From Pleurodeles waltl (lineage: Eukaryota; Chordata; Amphibia; Caudata; Salamandridae), in contig NC_090442.1 of the NCBI RefSeq assembly GCF_031143425.1, forward strand, positions 429,243,776 to 429,307,775: 64,000 bases of DNA, in the 5' to 3' direction. This document shows, piece after piece, positions 34,850 through 45,217 of this stretch (position 1 is its first letter; every line of letters begins with the position of its first letter). The position numbers and the translations under genes were made by a program. Below the pieces are notes generated by a model that saw nothing but the letters and a program-made list of their open reading frames with translations, made no database searches and had not been told where the DNA came from.

Positions 34850-35878
34850 GACCTGAGCAGTCGTGGCTCGTGGAGGTTACAAGGGGCGGGGTGGCATGTG
34901 GCGGTAGGGAACGGGGGGAATATTTATAATTTAAAAAACTTACCTGCATGCTGCTGCTCCTCCGTCCTCTTACTAGGCACAGGCTCCCAGCCTGCCCTGT
35001 GGCCAATCCTGACGCTGCTCAGAGCAGTGTTAGGATTGGCTGGGAGTACCCGGCCAGGGCGCTTCCAGGTAGACTGGGAGCCTTTGCCTGCTCTCTCCAG
35101 CCCGTCAGCACAGTGCCGAGCTGGAGAGAGGACAGTGCACATGTGTGTTTGGCCAGCCCGAGACGGCCGGTCAAAAACGCATGCACACTGAGGGGAGTTC
35201 ACAGTGCACTCCCCTCATCCCCCTCATCAGACATGGCCCACCCCTTTCACAACAGAAGGATAATAAACATAGGCCCATATTTATGGATGGCTAGCATCAT
35301 TTTAGCTCCATTTATTTTGGAACTAAAACTGCCCTAACCTAACTCCATATTTATATTTTGACGCTAGACCTGTCTCGTGTCAAAATACTGGAGTTAGCAC
35401 CATGTTTAGGATGCGCGAAACCACTTCGCATCAATGAGATGCAAGGTAGGAGTTCCTGTTCTAATCACAGGGCTAACCCCTAGCGCCAAATTTACCTCAC
35501 AGCGCACAAAGATCCTCACCCCAACCCCCAGCAACACCACCACCCACACCTCAGGGACACTAAAGGAGGGGACACCCCATCCTGGGTAAGTTTAGATGAG
35601 TATGTTTTATATTATTTTAATTTGCCATTAAATGACACTAGGCTGACTAGGGGCAAAACCTTTCCCACTAACCAGCCTAATGTAATTTCTGACCCACTTG
35701 TGCCATTTCCCCTAATTACATCCCTCCCTGACTAGCGTCTTTAGCACAGTTATGCATACTTTTTAATAAATATGCCTCATAGTTTATTATCCTTTCATTG
35801 TGAAAGGTTTGCAGCTTCTGCTGCTGGTGGGGGGCAATGCACCCCCGCCATAGTGGAGGAACCGCCGCTGGACCTAAG
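34850..35878. mobile_element. hAT-like MITE, copy 2, carrying nested HP3
   Basis: The termini CAGTCGTGGCTCGTG (34,858) and the complement of CAGCGGCGGTTC (ending 35,870) pair imperfectly. The flanking 8-mers GACCTGAG (34,850-34,857) and GACCTAAG (35,871-35,878) match 7 of 8, the expected hAT duplication size. Removing the nested insertion leaves about 503 bp. Hairpins include about 35,146-35,190 (TTTGGCC paired with GGTCAAA) and GGATAATAAAC with GTTTATTATCC, which is split by the nested element. Non-coding. Confidence 0.8.
35272..35778. mobile_element. Hairpin element HP3, nested in the hAT-like MITE
   Basis: The ends GGCCCATATTTAT and the complement of GAGGCATATTTAT lie between ATA at 35,269-35,271 and ATA at 35,779-35,781. 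It interrupts the outer element exactly in a hairpin loop. A palindrome around 35,340-35,397 pairs CTAACTCCA with TGGAGTTAG and TTTTGACGC with GTGTCAAAA. Blocks at 35,338-35,395 and 35,425-35,445 recur in HP6 in reverse orientation. Non-coding. Confidence 0.82.
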
Positions 35879-35967
35879 TCATTTAAGTCTGAGATTTTTA
35901 AGAATCAGAACTCTTTCAGGGTGAAATAGTGTATTTCTTTTTTTGGGTCGGGAGAATAGGAAATTAG

Positions 35968-36510
35968 GTGCCTGATTATGAGTTCAGCAGATGGTTTACA
36001 CCATCCGCTGAACTTCCGATGGGGAGGTTGCCACCATACTGGCTACCTCCCCACTGGGCCCATTAGGAGCTTCCCGCTAGGCCAGCGAGCGGAAACCTGA
36101 ATTGGGAAACAGTCTATAGCATTGTGTCTGGCTCATAATCGAGCCGGTGGCAATGCTGTAGAGCGCAGGGTGCACCAGCACCCTCGCAATGTTTACTGTC
36201 TGCAAAGTAGACAGTGAACATTGCAAGGGTGCTGGCCAGGGGGGACCCTTCCACCCATTCTCTGCCAGCCTTTTCATGGCGGTGCTGTCGCCATGAAATG
36301 ACTGGCGGAGAACAAGGTCATAATCCTCAGAGCAGCACTTTTTGCAGCACTGCCCTGGCGGATTAGGACTGCCACCTACTGCCAGACTGCTGACATCCCT
36401 GATCTTGGCAGAGCTGGCGATCCCTCCATGCCCCGATACTGCATTTCCGGAGGTCCGACCACCATCCATGAGTCTGGCAGTCTAGTGATCGCCACCTCGC
36501 AATGAGGGCC
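35968..36510. mobile_element. Polyhairpin element HP4
   Basis: The ends GTGCCTGATTATGAG and the complement of GGCCCTCATTGCGAG are flanked by TAG at 35,965-35,967 and 36,511-36,513. Consecutive hairpins: 35,982-36,013 (12 of 13 arm pairs); about 36,019-36,054; about 36,117-36,156; 36,175-36,235 (arms of about 27 bp); 36,262-36,308; and several shorter ones to the right end. GC-richer than its flanks and non-coding. Confidence 0.85.
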
Positions 36511-36650
36511 TAGGTCTTCACTTTGGCTTGTTGCATGTATGTCAGCCACTATCTAATTGATGCTACTAGAAATACAAGGGTTATTACATAGACTTGATTT
36601 CTCAGGGACCTAATTTGATTTCCTCAAAGATAATTGACAAGAAGCACTTG

Positions 36651-37353
36651 GAGCCAGATGTGCTACGTATCGATTCATTCAAGGGGGTCACAAATTATGC
36701 ACCAAGTTTTACCAACTAAATTCTGTTTTTGCCAACTGACATGTGCACTAATAGGTCTTTTCAGAAAAATCCAATTCGTAGTGGGTCACAATCTTACCTA
36801 CCTTATTAATAATAATGTGGTAGCAATCCACTATGTATTGCAGCCATCACAGGAATGGTTGCTTGATCATTATACTTAAATAAAGCATGGTTTTAAACAG
36901 GAAACCTTAAAGGAAAAAAGAATGTGTTCTAAAAAAATAACCTTGTGTGTATCATTTTTAAGGGTAGCTAGTGGTCAATGGACCACTGCCTACTCTTAAA
37001 TATTTTTACAATATTCACAAAGGGGAAGGGGTGACTTGGGGTTTCCCTGCCCATTTGGAAATGCCTTATCACTACCTTTAAGTAAAATGGTAAAACAATG
37101 TTTTGCAACCAGGTTGTGGTTAAAAAACAATGTTTCTCTCTTTGTTTCAGTATTTAGAAGAAATGCCCTAATCAAACCTCTCCCAAATACTGAACCACAA
37201 TGTGATGGCAGACCCACGTTGCAAATCGGTAATATGTTACTGAATTGCAGTTTGGGTTTCTAACATACCAAAATGCCTTTTTGCGGTTCAAAACAGCCCG
37301 ATTCTGCAAATCAGGCTGCTTGTGAATTCAAAAAGCCTTGGTACATCTGCCAC
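36651..37353. mobile_element. Polyhairpin element HP5
   Basis: The left end GAGCCAGATGTGC and the complement of the right end (GTGGCAGATGTAC) resemble the HP1 terminus GGGCCAGATGTAG. Hairpins lie at about 36,954-37,002 (AGTGGTC/GACCACT centre), 37,147-37,197 (TTCAGTATTT/AAATACTGAA) and about 37,296-37,322. No convincing target duplication was found, so the ends are approximate. Non-coding. Confidence 0.65.
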
Positions 37354-38149
37354 TAAGTCTCTGTTCAACAGAATCAATTTCTTTTTGTAGGACTCCAATT
37401 GCATGTGATAGAACAATAACAATATATGTTGTATAAGTACTGTTCTTTCACTTTGTGGGAGTTGCTTTTTTATTGACCTTGAAGAAAAGATAGTATGCCT
37501 ATAAAAGCGTGAGGGGTAAACAGAGGCCAAGACTGGCCTCTGTAGATCGCTTATACGCAGAGACAGGCCCAGACTTTGCCAAGGTGCCATTCATATGGAT
37601 CTCACATAGTGAGAGTGCTGGCCACTGTTTGTAGAGCTGTAGGAGGCTACCTGCCTCCTTCTCCCCAACATCAATGTCAGCCACAGCAAAACCATGGAGG
37701 TATCATCCTTCACTTCCAGGCAAGAAAGTTCAGTATAGGAATCCTGTGCAGCTTCCAATTCTTTTTTGATCGGTTGCACCAAAGTAGTTCAAGATGGGGA
37801 TCGGTTTTCAAGCTGGCATCTGGAGGGGTTGTGGTGGTGAGGTTGCAGATGTTCTATCAAGGGGTAGTGTGTCGTACTATGACAGCTGGTGTCATGGTAG
37901 GGATTCACTTTGTCAGTAGAGAGTGACATATTTTTCTTCTTGGCAGGCCAGGATGTAGAACTATAGGTCTTGTACCCTTTGTAGTAATGGCTGTTATCCG
38001 TTTTCTGTAGTTAAACCAAGTTTTTGGCATATACCCAGCAACCACACTTGAGAGTTGCATGGTAGAGCTAATTTTTCTTCTTTTCATGTATTTCTTGCAT
38101 GGCCTGCAGACAATGTTAGCATTTCAAAAGGTGTACCATCAAATAATAT
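37354..38149 (-). other. Possible 3' part of the retrovirus-like element
   Basis: Lies downstream (minus strand) of the integrase remnant. Short open stretches (for example 37,499-37,782 and 37,905-38,087) could be decayed post-integrase sequence, but no domain can be named. Confidence 0.3.
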
Positions 38150-38700
38150 TTACCTTGGTTAGGTATTACTTGCTGTGCACTACATAGCTCTTAAAGCCAT
38201 TTAGTCACGATAGCTTAACATCTTCAAAGTGAAGAACTTCTTATGATTACTTTTGCTCCATTCAATCACACCGTTACTCCCACAAGAAAAGGGATGACTT
38301 TATTTGAGGCGATGTCCCATTTCAGACAAGGCATTAGCTAATAACTGTGAGGTGAATGCAGAACCTCTATCAGTATGAAAGCTTCTAATTTCTCCCATGG
38401 CAACCAGACATAACAAACTTTTGGCAACTGCATGAGGTTTTACATGACACTCAGCCCATATCAAAATAAAGTATGTGCATGTATTTAGAGCTACCAATAT
38501 ATATTAATATTATTAGGCAGCTGTCAAAAAGGTCCAATAAGATAATCATTTATTGTGTCATTAGGTTTTGCTGCTATTATCAAAGGAATTTGAAATTTGC
38601 CTTGCAATAATGAAATGTTCAGTCAGTTGACAAATGTTTTATTGAACAATAAACATCAATGGGGTAACCATGTGTTGCCTAGAACCTGGGCATCATGCAA
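38150..38700 (-). pseudogene. Retrovirus-like integrase remnant
   Basis: The integrase would join element cDNA to host DNA. A 65-codon frame at 38,300-38,497 carries the core strand ending in HTDRGSAFTS, i.e. the second catalytic Asp region. The next block, after an in-frame stop, has CGSNGVIEWSK, matching the core region around the catalytic Glu. Downstream there is a PFEML trace. The upstream side is interrupted by several stops. It follows the RNase H remnant on the same strand, as expected for pol. The copy is inactive. Confidence 0.7.
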
Positions 38701-40640
38701 TACACAAACAAATGGTTCTGTCGGGTAAGCAATTCTTGTTACTAATGCAATCCAAAATTAATTCATTTTATGCATGAAAAAGCCAAAAGTCAAGAATCAA
38801 AAACCACATAGGGCTGAGATGCTAATTTAATAGTGTTTATGTCAAATATGAATCAGTATCATTAAATGTGATGCTCTAGACAGTGCAGAAATGTGAAGGT
38901 GTTCATACGGAAAGATAAACTTAAACACATGGAAAAAGACACAAAATACAAATCAAAAACACAAATTAAAAGCCTGTCCAAATAATCAAGTCATACAGTC
39001 TCTTTCAAGGGTTGGCCCTGTTTCATGTTTCATTTGTCCATATGGGATCAATGTATGGAAATTCAGTACAGGCAAATATAACATTGTTGATGTTTTGACT
39101 CTCTAATTTGTATGGCTGGTTTAAGCATCTGGGCAGGTCTTCATCAGGACTAGGTGAGGAGCAACCTACGCATATTTAAACATATGTATAATGAAAAGTC
39201 AGACCTCAAATCTATCAACTACAATGTCAGTCGTGCAGAACCTTGACTGCATTGACTCACCTGATAATGAAGAAAAACAATGTATAAACTTCCTTCAATC
39301 AAAACTAATTCTCCCTGAGTTATAAAACCAACAGGTTAGGGAAATATACCAAATGTAGTGATATTTAGTGATGGAATAACCATTCTACAGAAAACTCACT
39401 ATATGTATCGAAATAATGGGTAAGATCAAAGTCCCTGGGGACATCTAGAAATCTTCATACATTTAGGGAGCACTCTGATAGAGATGCTCCTACAATTGTG
39501 GAAAATAAATCACAGAACTTCCTTTCAGTAAAAGAACCACAAAACCAGTAAACGTATGGTGGGATGAAAATTGGTCTTAATAAAAAGCTTACCAGATGCC
39601 TGGGAAGGTGCTAAAACTAATATTCATGCAGCTCTCACTGGTTCATATCACTAAAATTAAAAAATGAAAGGACAATTAGAGCCACATACTCTGAAAAGCA
39701 ATCTGGGTATTGGAATAAAGGGCATGTAAAGTGAGCATACCTTAACATCTTCTGAGTCTACATGTTCCACCTAAAAGGATGCTTATAGCAAGAATGCAGC
39801 AAAGGCCGGCCAATAGATAAGGAAGATGGCCCGTGCTGGTGTGTGCATACACCCTGTATGCTCCACCAAGCGGCATACTTCCAAGATGGCGGAGGGGATT
39901 GAGCTTACTATGCTTTCTAGGGTACGTTGCAGTGGAAGTATTCTATACATAGTTTCAAAGGCAGAGATGTGGGTTCCCAAAAATATTTACATCTGTGACC
40001 CCTTGTACATTTAATTTGAAAAATAATAGTGTCACAAAATATCATGAGTCCATCAGTTCATCTCACCATTTAAACATAGGTTAAATACCTGCAATAATAA
40101 AAAGGCTGCACTATGATTACACTCAACAAAATAATTATACTGCACAATATCATGAGGCAAAAATACGTCAGACGATCACCCTTGGGAACAATCTTATGAC
40201 ACACTGCCATCAGTAGGGAGGTGTCCTCACAAACTTACTATCCTTTCTCAACACATTTTAACTTTCATTGTTTACCTCTTGAATCTCTGTATTTATTGGA
40301 TTTCAAATGGTGTAAATCAGTAGTGCAATTCTGAACACAGAAAAATCAATTTGACAGTGCTAATGTATGGACTTCAGATCAGTTTTCTGTAGGACTAACA
40401 ATAATGCATATGTTTCAAGCATATAACTGGTGCAATTACCTAGGTGCTTAGTGTATGTTTGAATGATTTCAAATTTACTGTTTTTGAAGGTATAATCTAC
40501 TGCCACGCATGCAGCTGAGTGCCTTTGTCACATATATATACCAGCTTGAGAACTTATACTTTGAGCACAAGGTACCACCTGATTATATCCCAGACATTCT
40601 TGATAACTCTTGAGAATCCATATTCAAATTGGGTATCTGG
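38701..40640. other. Unassigned, between RNase H and integrase remnants
   Basis: About 1.9 kb that is too long and too AT-rich to be pol spacer, so it probably includes later insertions. The minus strand at about 39,075-39,160 reads CCTGATGAAGACC with a later GTCAAAACATCAACA, a Penelope/hammerhead-like fragment. No gene is supported. Confidence 0.35.
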
Positions 40641-40649
40641 AGAAGCCTG

Positions 40650-41000
40650 TGTTGACCCTCATTGCACTGACCTAATAGAAACAGTACTACAGTTTGGTAT
40701 GGCAGCCATAGTTGCTGCCTCTAGAGTGGTAATTTGAGTCACTGTAATGATCTTCTCATGAACTACAGGTCTGTATTTTTTGATGGTCATATGAACTGCA
40801 GTAAGGAACTTCTCAGTAGGAGGGAACCTTTCCTCAGCAATGGAGAACAAGTGTGATTTGTGATCTGATCCTAATTATAGACTTTGTAAGTAAAACCTGT
40901 TTTACTTTGAACCACTCTTATTTCCAAGTCAAAAGAACTTTATTGAATTTGCAAGAAGGTTAAAGCTATCATATCTTTCTGGCATTCTTTTAGAGCCTTA
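40650..41000 (-). pseudogene. Retrovirus-like pol remnant, RT connection and RNase H start
   Basis: The minus-strand frame shows an ALKECQ block (about 40,970-41,000), then a strand like the one starting RNase H, then FPPTEKFLTAV and KKYRPV (about 40,765-40,830). The last two match the connection region in class I retroviruses (gamma/epsilon-type) better than most LTR retrotransposons. A stop interrupts it near 40,870. Directly upstream on the minus strand it is cut by HP6. Confidence 0.6.
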
Positions 41001-41898
41001 GGCCCTGATGTATACCTTTTCATGCAAAACCGTGCTAACGCAGTTTTGCGTGAAAAGGTATACCATCGGATGGCGCTATCCTAAGACGCTGTCTGGGTGC
41101 CATATTTATGTTATAAGGGTAGCCGGTGGAAAGGCCCAGCTAGAGTCATGAAAAAGGATGCTAGCCAGGTGGGGGAGGAGTCGGAGGAGCAGGAGGTTGT
41201 GCGTCAAAGGATGACATTAGTTTGGTAAGAGGCATAAAAATGCCTCTAACGAGACTAGCATCATCCTTTGATGCACAACCCCAATGGACATAACTCCTAC
41301 CTTAGTAAAGACAGGAGTCATACCCACCACCCCAATGGCCATGCCCAGGGGACATATGTCCCCTGGGCATGGTCATTAGGCCCAGTGCCATGTAGGGGGC
41401 CCAAGTGAGGCACCCCCAATGGCACTTGAAAATAAATTTTAAAATACTCACCTGAACTTACCTGTCTGACCTGGGATGGGGTCCCCCCCATCCACTGGTG
41501 TTCCTCTGGTGTGGGTGGGTGTGTCCCAGGGGCTAAGTAAGGGCACCTGTGGGCCCATCCATGGTCCATGGTCATTCCACAGGTCCCCTAACGCCTGCCC
41601 TGACCCAGATGTTAAACAATGGCGCTAAGCAAGCTCAGCACCATTATTTAAGGCCCCCTTCCCCCTTGCTTGATTTTAGCATTGGGGATAAAATATGGCG
41701 CTATGGCTCTATCATCATTTTTGCATGGGAACATCTAACTTGCATCTCATTGATGCAAGGTAGTTTCCCACAGACAAAAAATTACTTTAAGTACATAACT
41801 TTGGCACTAGACGGGTCTAGCACCAAAGTATAAATATGGAGTTAGGTTTGTGCCGAATTTGCATTAAAATAAATGATGCAAATTCGGCACAAACACCC
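41001..41898. mobile_element. Polyhairpin element HP6, inserted in pol
   Basis: The left end is GGCCCTGATGTATACC and the right end about ...CACCC at 41,898. The terminal match is weak and the duplication uncertain (TTA/TTC or CTT/CTT). Hairpins: 41,011-41,062 (19 of 20 pairs); 41,195-41,280 (arms of 20) with an inner 41,228-41,247; 41,334-41,377 (44-nt palindrome, one mismatch); about 41,793-41,830; and 41,846-41,894 (19-bp perfect arms). Pol sequence resumes on both sides, so this is a real insertion. Non-coding. Confidence 0.8.
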
Positions 41899-42830
41899 TT
41901 CCCTGTGAAGATAGGAGTAACTAATTGATATAGAGGTTTAACCATTGCAGCATATTGTGGCAGGTATATTTGTTCAAAGTTTAACCACCTCCCATTAAAA
42001 CTTGAAGCTTTTTCAGTGTATTAGGAGGGTTTATTATAGCAACTTTTTCAAGGGACCTAGGCACTAAGCCCTTTCCCCCACTCAACAGCTCATATTACTG
42101 ACCAATCTCAAATGAATCCTGTAACTTGTTGTGTCAAGGATGGTAATGATCTTATACTCTAATTTGTCAGGCAATTCATCTAATTACATAATACGATTTT
42201 TAGATCTTGCTATAAAAAATCAATTATTCTTGCAGAGAATATCCCAGGAGTATTTTATTTCCTTATTGTAATCTACTAAATGCTGATCAATTGGCTTCAT
42301 GTGTAAACGCTGTTAAGATATTGTGACTCAGAAGCTATCCTTACTAGAAAACCCATTACTCAGCTGTATTCAGCTTTTAAACTCTTCCCTGATCAATTTG
42401 AGTCATTAAACATGTACTGCATATGTTTTACAGTGCTGGTTCAAATTGAGATAACCCGGTAGCAGTCAGCAACTTACATTGAGTTTCAGTACTGGAAAAA
42501 TGGGGAAATGTATTCTAGAATGCCTAGGGGTTGGTATTCCCTGCTATTGTATTGTAACTCATCTATGATCCTTTTCATGTCTTTTTTTTAGCTAAGGGCT
42601 TCAATAGATAATGTTTCTAAACATATGGTTTGCAATGTAATTTGAATAATTTGCAAAGCTGTTTCTTATCCCAGGCTGGAGCAGCAGTCAATTGCAATGT
42701 CAATTTTTATATCTGATGTCAGCAAAGACCTTTTGATTTTTTCAAAAATTAGGTCTACCATATACTTACTTAAAGGTACTTTCAGCCACTTCTCTTCATC
42801 CATTGGTGTGATGTTGTGTCATTTGCATTT
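41899..42830 (-). pseudogene. Retrovirus-like reverse transcriptase remnant
   Basis: Multiple stops and frameshifts. The segment at about 41,900-42,060 has a NPPNTLKKLQVLMGG block, matching the thumb region that precedes the connection domain. About 42,450-42,820 has a KKDMKRIIDELQ-like block as in the RT fingers. The palm with the catalytic aspartates is not found, so it is deleted or too decayed. Gene order on the minus strand agrees with the RNase H and integrase remnants. Confidence 0.5.
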
Positions 42831-43018
42831 TGTTTCTGCTCACTATAGCACACAACATGGGGCAATTGGTCGACTCACTTCAGTTACTGCACGAGGGGGA
42901 GGGAGCACACTACCTCTCATTCCAACACAGTTCACCTCATTGCATCCTGGTAAATGCAGTATTCTTACTTCAAAGTTGGCGTCGTTTTTCACCAAAGTCG
43001 GTGCAGGTAGTGCTGTTA

Positions 43019-43063
43019 TCTCTAGACACGTGTTTCCACCGTGTAGCCCTTCATCAGTAGAGA
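43019..43063 (-). ncRNA. Hammerhead ribozyme, unit 1 (best preserved)
   Basis: On the minus strand, stem I 5' arm TCTCTA is followed by the invariant CTGATGA, a 14-nt stem II segment, GAA, then ACAC-GTGT (a 4-bp stem III with no loop), the GTC cleavage triplet and the stem I 3' arm TAGAGA. Stem I pairs perfectly over 6 bp. Stem II is imperfect here; units 2 and 3 have GGG/CCC or a related pairing. The loopless palindromic stem III suggests that two copies would act as a dimer. Confidence 0.85.
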
Positions 43064-43339
43064 GCAAAAGAAGTAGAGAGCAGAGAAAAGTCATCTGAGG
43101 TTTCTGGTATCCTGCCCAAGGCTTCACAGGTCACAGTACCACTCCATAGGCACACAGGTGCATCCCAGGTGAACTCATCAGCTCATTGACCCAAGGGAGC
43201 CTTTTAGACACAAGTGGGGAGGGAGCACACTGCCTCTTATACCAGCACAGTTCACCTAATTGCATCCTGGTAAATGCAGTATGTTTACTTCAAAGTTGCT
43301 GTCGTTTTTCACCAAAGTTATTGCAGGTAGTGCTGTGAT

Positions 43340-43382
43340 CGTTAGACACATGTTTCTGGGTTTAGCCCTTTATCAGTGGTGC
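43340..43382 (-). ncRNA. Hammerhead ribozyme, unit 2 (degenerate)
   Basis: The core reads CTGATAA (G to A at an invariant position). Stem II is AGGG-CTAAA-CCCA, then GAA, stem III ACATGTGT, and GTC. Stem I is broken. It probably does not cleave. Confidence 0.7.
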
Positions 43383-43636
43383 CAAATGTAGTAGAGCACA
43401 AAGAAACGTCATCTGGGGTTGCCGGTATTCTGCCCAACTCTTCACAAGTCACAGTGCCACTCCACAGGCACACAGATGCATCCCAGGTGAGCTAATCAGC
43501 TCATTGGCTCAAGGGAGCTTTTAGACACAAGGGGAGAGGGACAGCACAGTTCACCCATTGCATCCTGGTAAATGCAATACAGTAACTTGAAAGTTGCTGT
43601 AGTTTTTCACCAAAGTTGGTGCAGGTAGTGTTGTTA

Positions 43637-43680
43637 TCTCTCAACACTTGTTTCTGGGTTTAGCTGTTTATTAGTAGAGA
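43637..43680 (-). ncRNA. Hammerhead ribozyme, unit 3 (degenerate)
   Basis: Stem I TCTCTA pairs with GAGAGA at 5 of 6 positions. The core is CTAATAA (two substitutions), then GAA and stem III ACAAGTGT, with the cleavage triplet changed to GTT. The architecture is kept, but core changes make it probably inactive. Confidence 0.7.
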
Positions 43681-43745
43681 GCAAAAGTAGTGGAGAGCAG
43701 ATAAAAGTCATCTGGGTTGCTGGTATGCTGCCCAAGTCTTACTGG

Positions 43746-44081
43746 GTAGCTACAGTTTGAATGACAGCATTTACATTTAGCCCTTTCAAAAGGAGTACAT
43801 CCGCACACAAAGTAGCTCCCTTCAGTGCCTGTGTTTTTTTGGTTTTAACTTTATTATTACTTTAGGGTTGCCTTGGTTTGTAGAGCCTGAAGTGGTAGCA
43901 GGATGCTTTCTACCAAGTGTGAGCAGAGGACATATTCCAGTTGTTTGAGTGCCTGTCTCTTGCCAATGCTGTTGTAAATTCCTTCTGAAGTGGCATTTGT
44001 TTGTCACACCAACCCAAAAGCTCACACAAATTCTGAATATAAAACTCATGAAGGTGCTCTATCTTTGCAGTCCAGTCTGAC
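43746..44081. other. Unassigned DNA
   Basis: No supported gene. It lies between the hammerhead array and the pyrimidine tract. Confidence 0.35.
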
Positions 44082-44352
44082 AATCATTCATTCTTTCCTT
44101 TCTTCCTTCCTTCCTTCTTTCCTTCCTTCCTTGCTTCCTTCTTTCCTTCTTTCCTTACTTCCTTTCTTCTTTTTTTCTCTCTATTTCTTCCTGTCCTCCT
44201 GTCCTTATTCTCCTTTTCTTTCTTTCCCTCCTTCTTACCTCTTTTTGTCTTTCTTTCTCTTCTTCCTTCTTTCCTCTTTCTCTTTACTTCTTTCCTTCCT
44301 TCTTTTCACTTTCTCTCTTTTTCTCCCTTTCCTTTTTGTCTCTTTCTTTCTT
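44082..44352. repeat. Long polypyrimidine tract, CTTT/CCTT-rich
   Basis: About 270 bp almost purely C/T on the plus strand, with degenerate TTCC, TTTC and CTTCCTT repeats. The 138-codon frame across it (Ser/Leu/Phe only) is a composition artefact. Confidence 0.95.
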
Positions 44353-45047
44353 AAAGGCAAGAGGCTTGCAGCCAACGCAGGACTGATTGGCTTTTTAGGG
44401 CCGTGATAGCCAGAAACATTGATTTTATTAAAAGTTCATGTATAATTACTTCTATGGGTTTTGAGCCAGGCTTCATCTATTAATCTCTGTTTGTCATTCA
44501 AATTTTTCTTTCACTAACTCCAGCATGCATCAATGGGCAATGTGTCAGGGCACTTCAGTCATTGCCTGACTTCACTATGAGTTACAACTTCCTGCGCTTT
44601 GCAAGTTGCACATCCCCACACAAAAGTTCCCTTCTGTGTCAGGGAGTACTATGGTAATTTTGAGACCAAAACAGCATTTTTACCTTTAGCCAATGTTTTT
44701 AGATTGATGAGGGGCCTGCAGCTTCCTGAACAATAAAGTTTTATATGTTTTGCAAAAACCATGACAGAACAAAAAAAAAAAATTGATAAAAGAGTAGTGG
44801 TTGTTGTCAGACATATTGGCTTTGCCAATGCTTGTTTAGCATAGGTTATCTACAGTGTTTTGAGAGCAGAGTAATGATGGCTTTCATAATTATTCCTTTT
44901 CCATCAAAAGCTTCCACCACTTCTTGTGGAGCCCTGTCATCTTCAGAAAGTATGATGTGGTAAGGTTTAGCAAGATGAGATCAGAATATTTACCTAATAC
45001 TCTTTTCCTTATCTTCATCAAAGTGAAACCCAACTTTAAAAGGCTTA
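44353..45047. other. Unassigned DNA
   Basis: No supported gene. On the minus strand, short pieces near 44,870-45,030 may be decayed retroelement coding sequence, but no domain can be named. Confidence 0.35.
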
Positions 45048-45217
45048 GGGCTGGATTTAGATTTTGGCAGACCGGTTACTCTGTGACAACTGTGACAGAT
45101 ATCCTGTCCAACGAAATATAGATCTCATTATTTTCTATCTAATTTACATTTCGGCGAACAGCATATCCGTCACAATTGTAATAAAGTAACCCGTTCGCCA
45201 AAATCTAAAACAGGCTC
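45048..45217. mobile_element. 170-bp foldback MITE, copy 2
   Basis: The left half (GGGCTGGATTTAGATTTTGG) mirrors the right half (complement of GAGCCTGTTTTAGATTTTGG) along its length, including GTGACAGATAT with GTGACGGATAT. Preceded by TTA, followed by TAC. Same length as copy 1. Confidence 0.8.

Larger units (their letters stand above)
42894..43745 (-). repeat. Tandem array, three units of about 300-320 bp
   Basis: GGGAGCACAC starts unit 1 at 42,901 and unit 2 at 43,221 (period 320). Unit 3 is offset by about 298 because of a small deletion near its start, and is truncated near 43,745. Shared blocks include CATCCTGGTAAATGCA, TTTTTCACCAAAGT and GCATCCCAGGTGA. Each unit contains a hammerhead motif on the minus strand. 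Terminal repeats of Penelope-like elements and retrozyme-type satellites have this design. Confidence 0.9.

Noticed and set aside
39075..39160. Hammerhead-like CTGATGAAG strand on the minus strand
   Set aside because: The partner strand reads TCAAAAC rather than CGAAAC, is 50 nt away, and gives no paired stems I-III.
43990..44406. 138-codon Ser/Leu/Phe-rich frame
   Set aside because: It lies on a pure pyrimidine tract, where stops are absent by composition.
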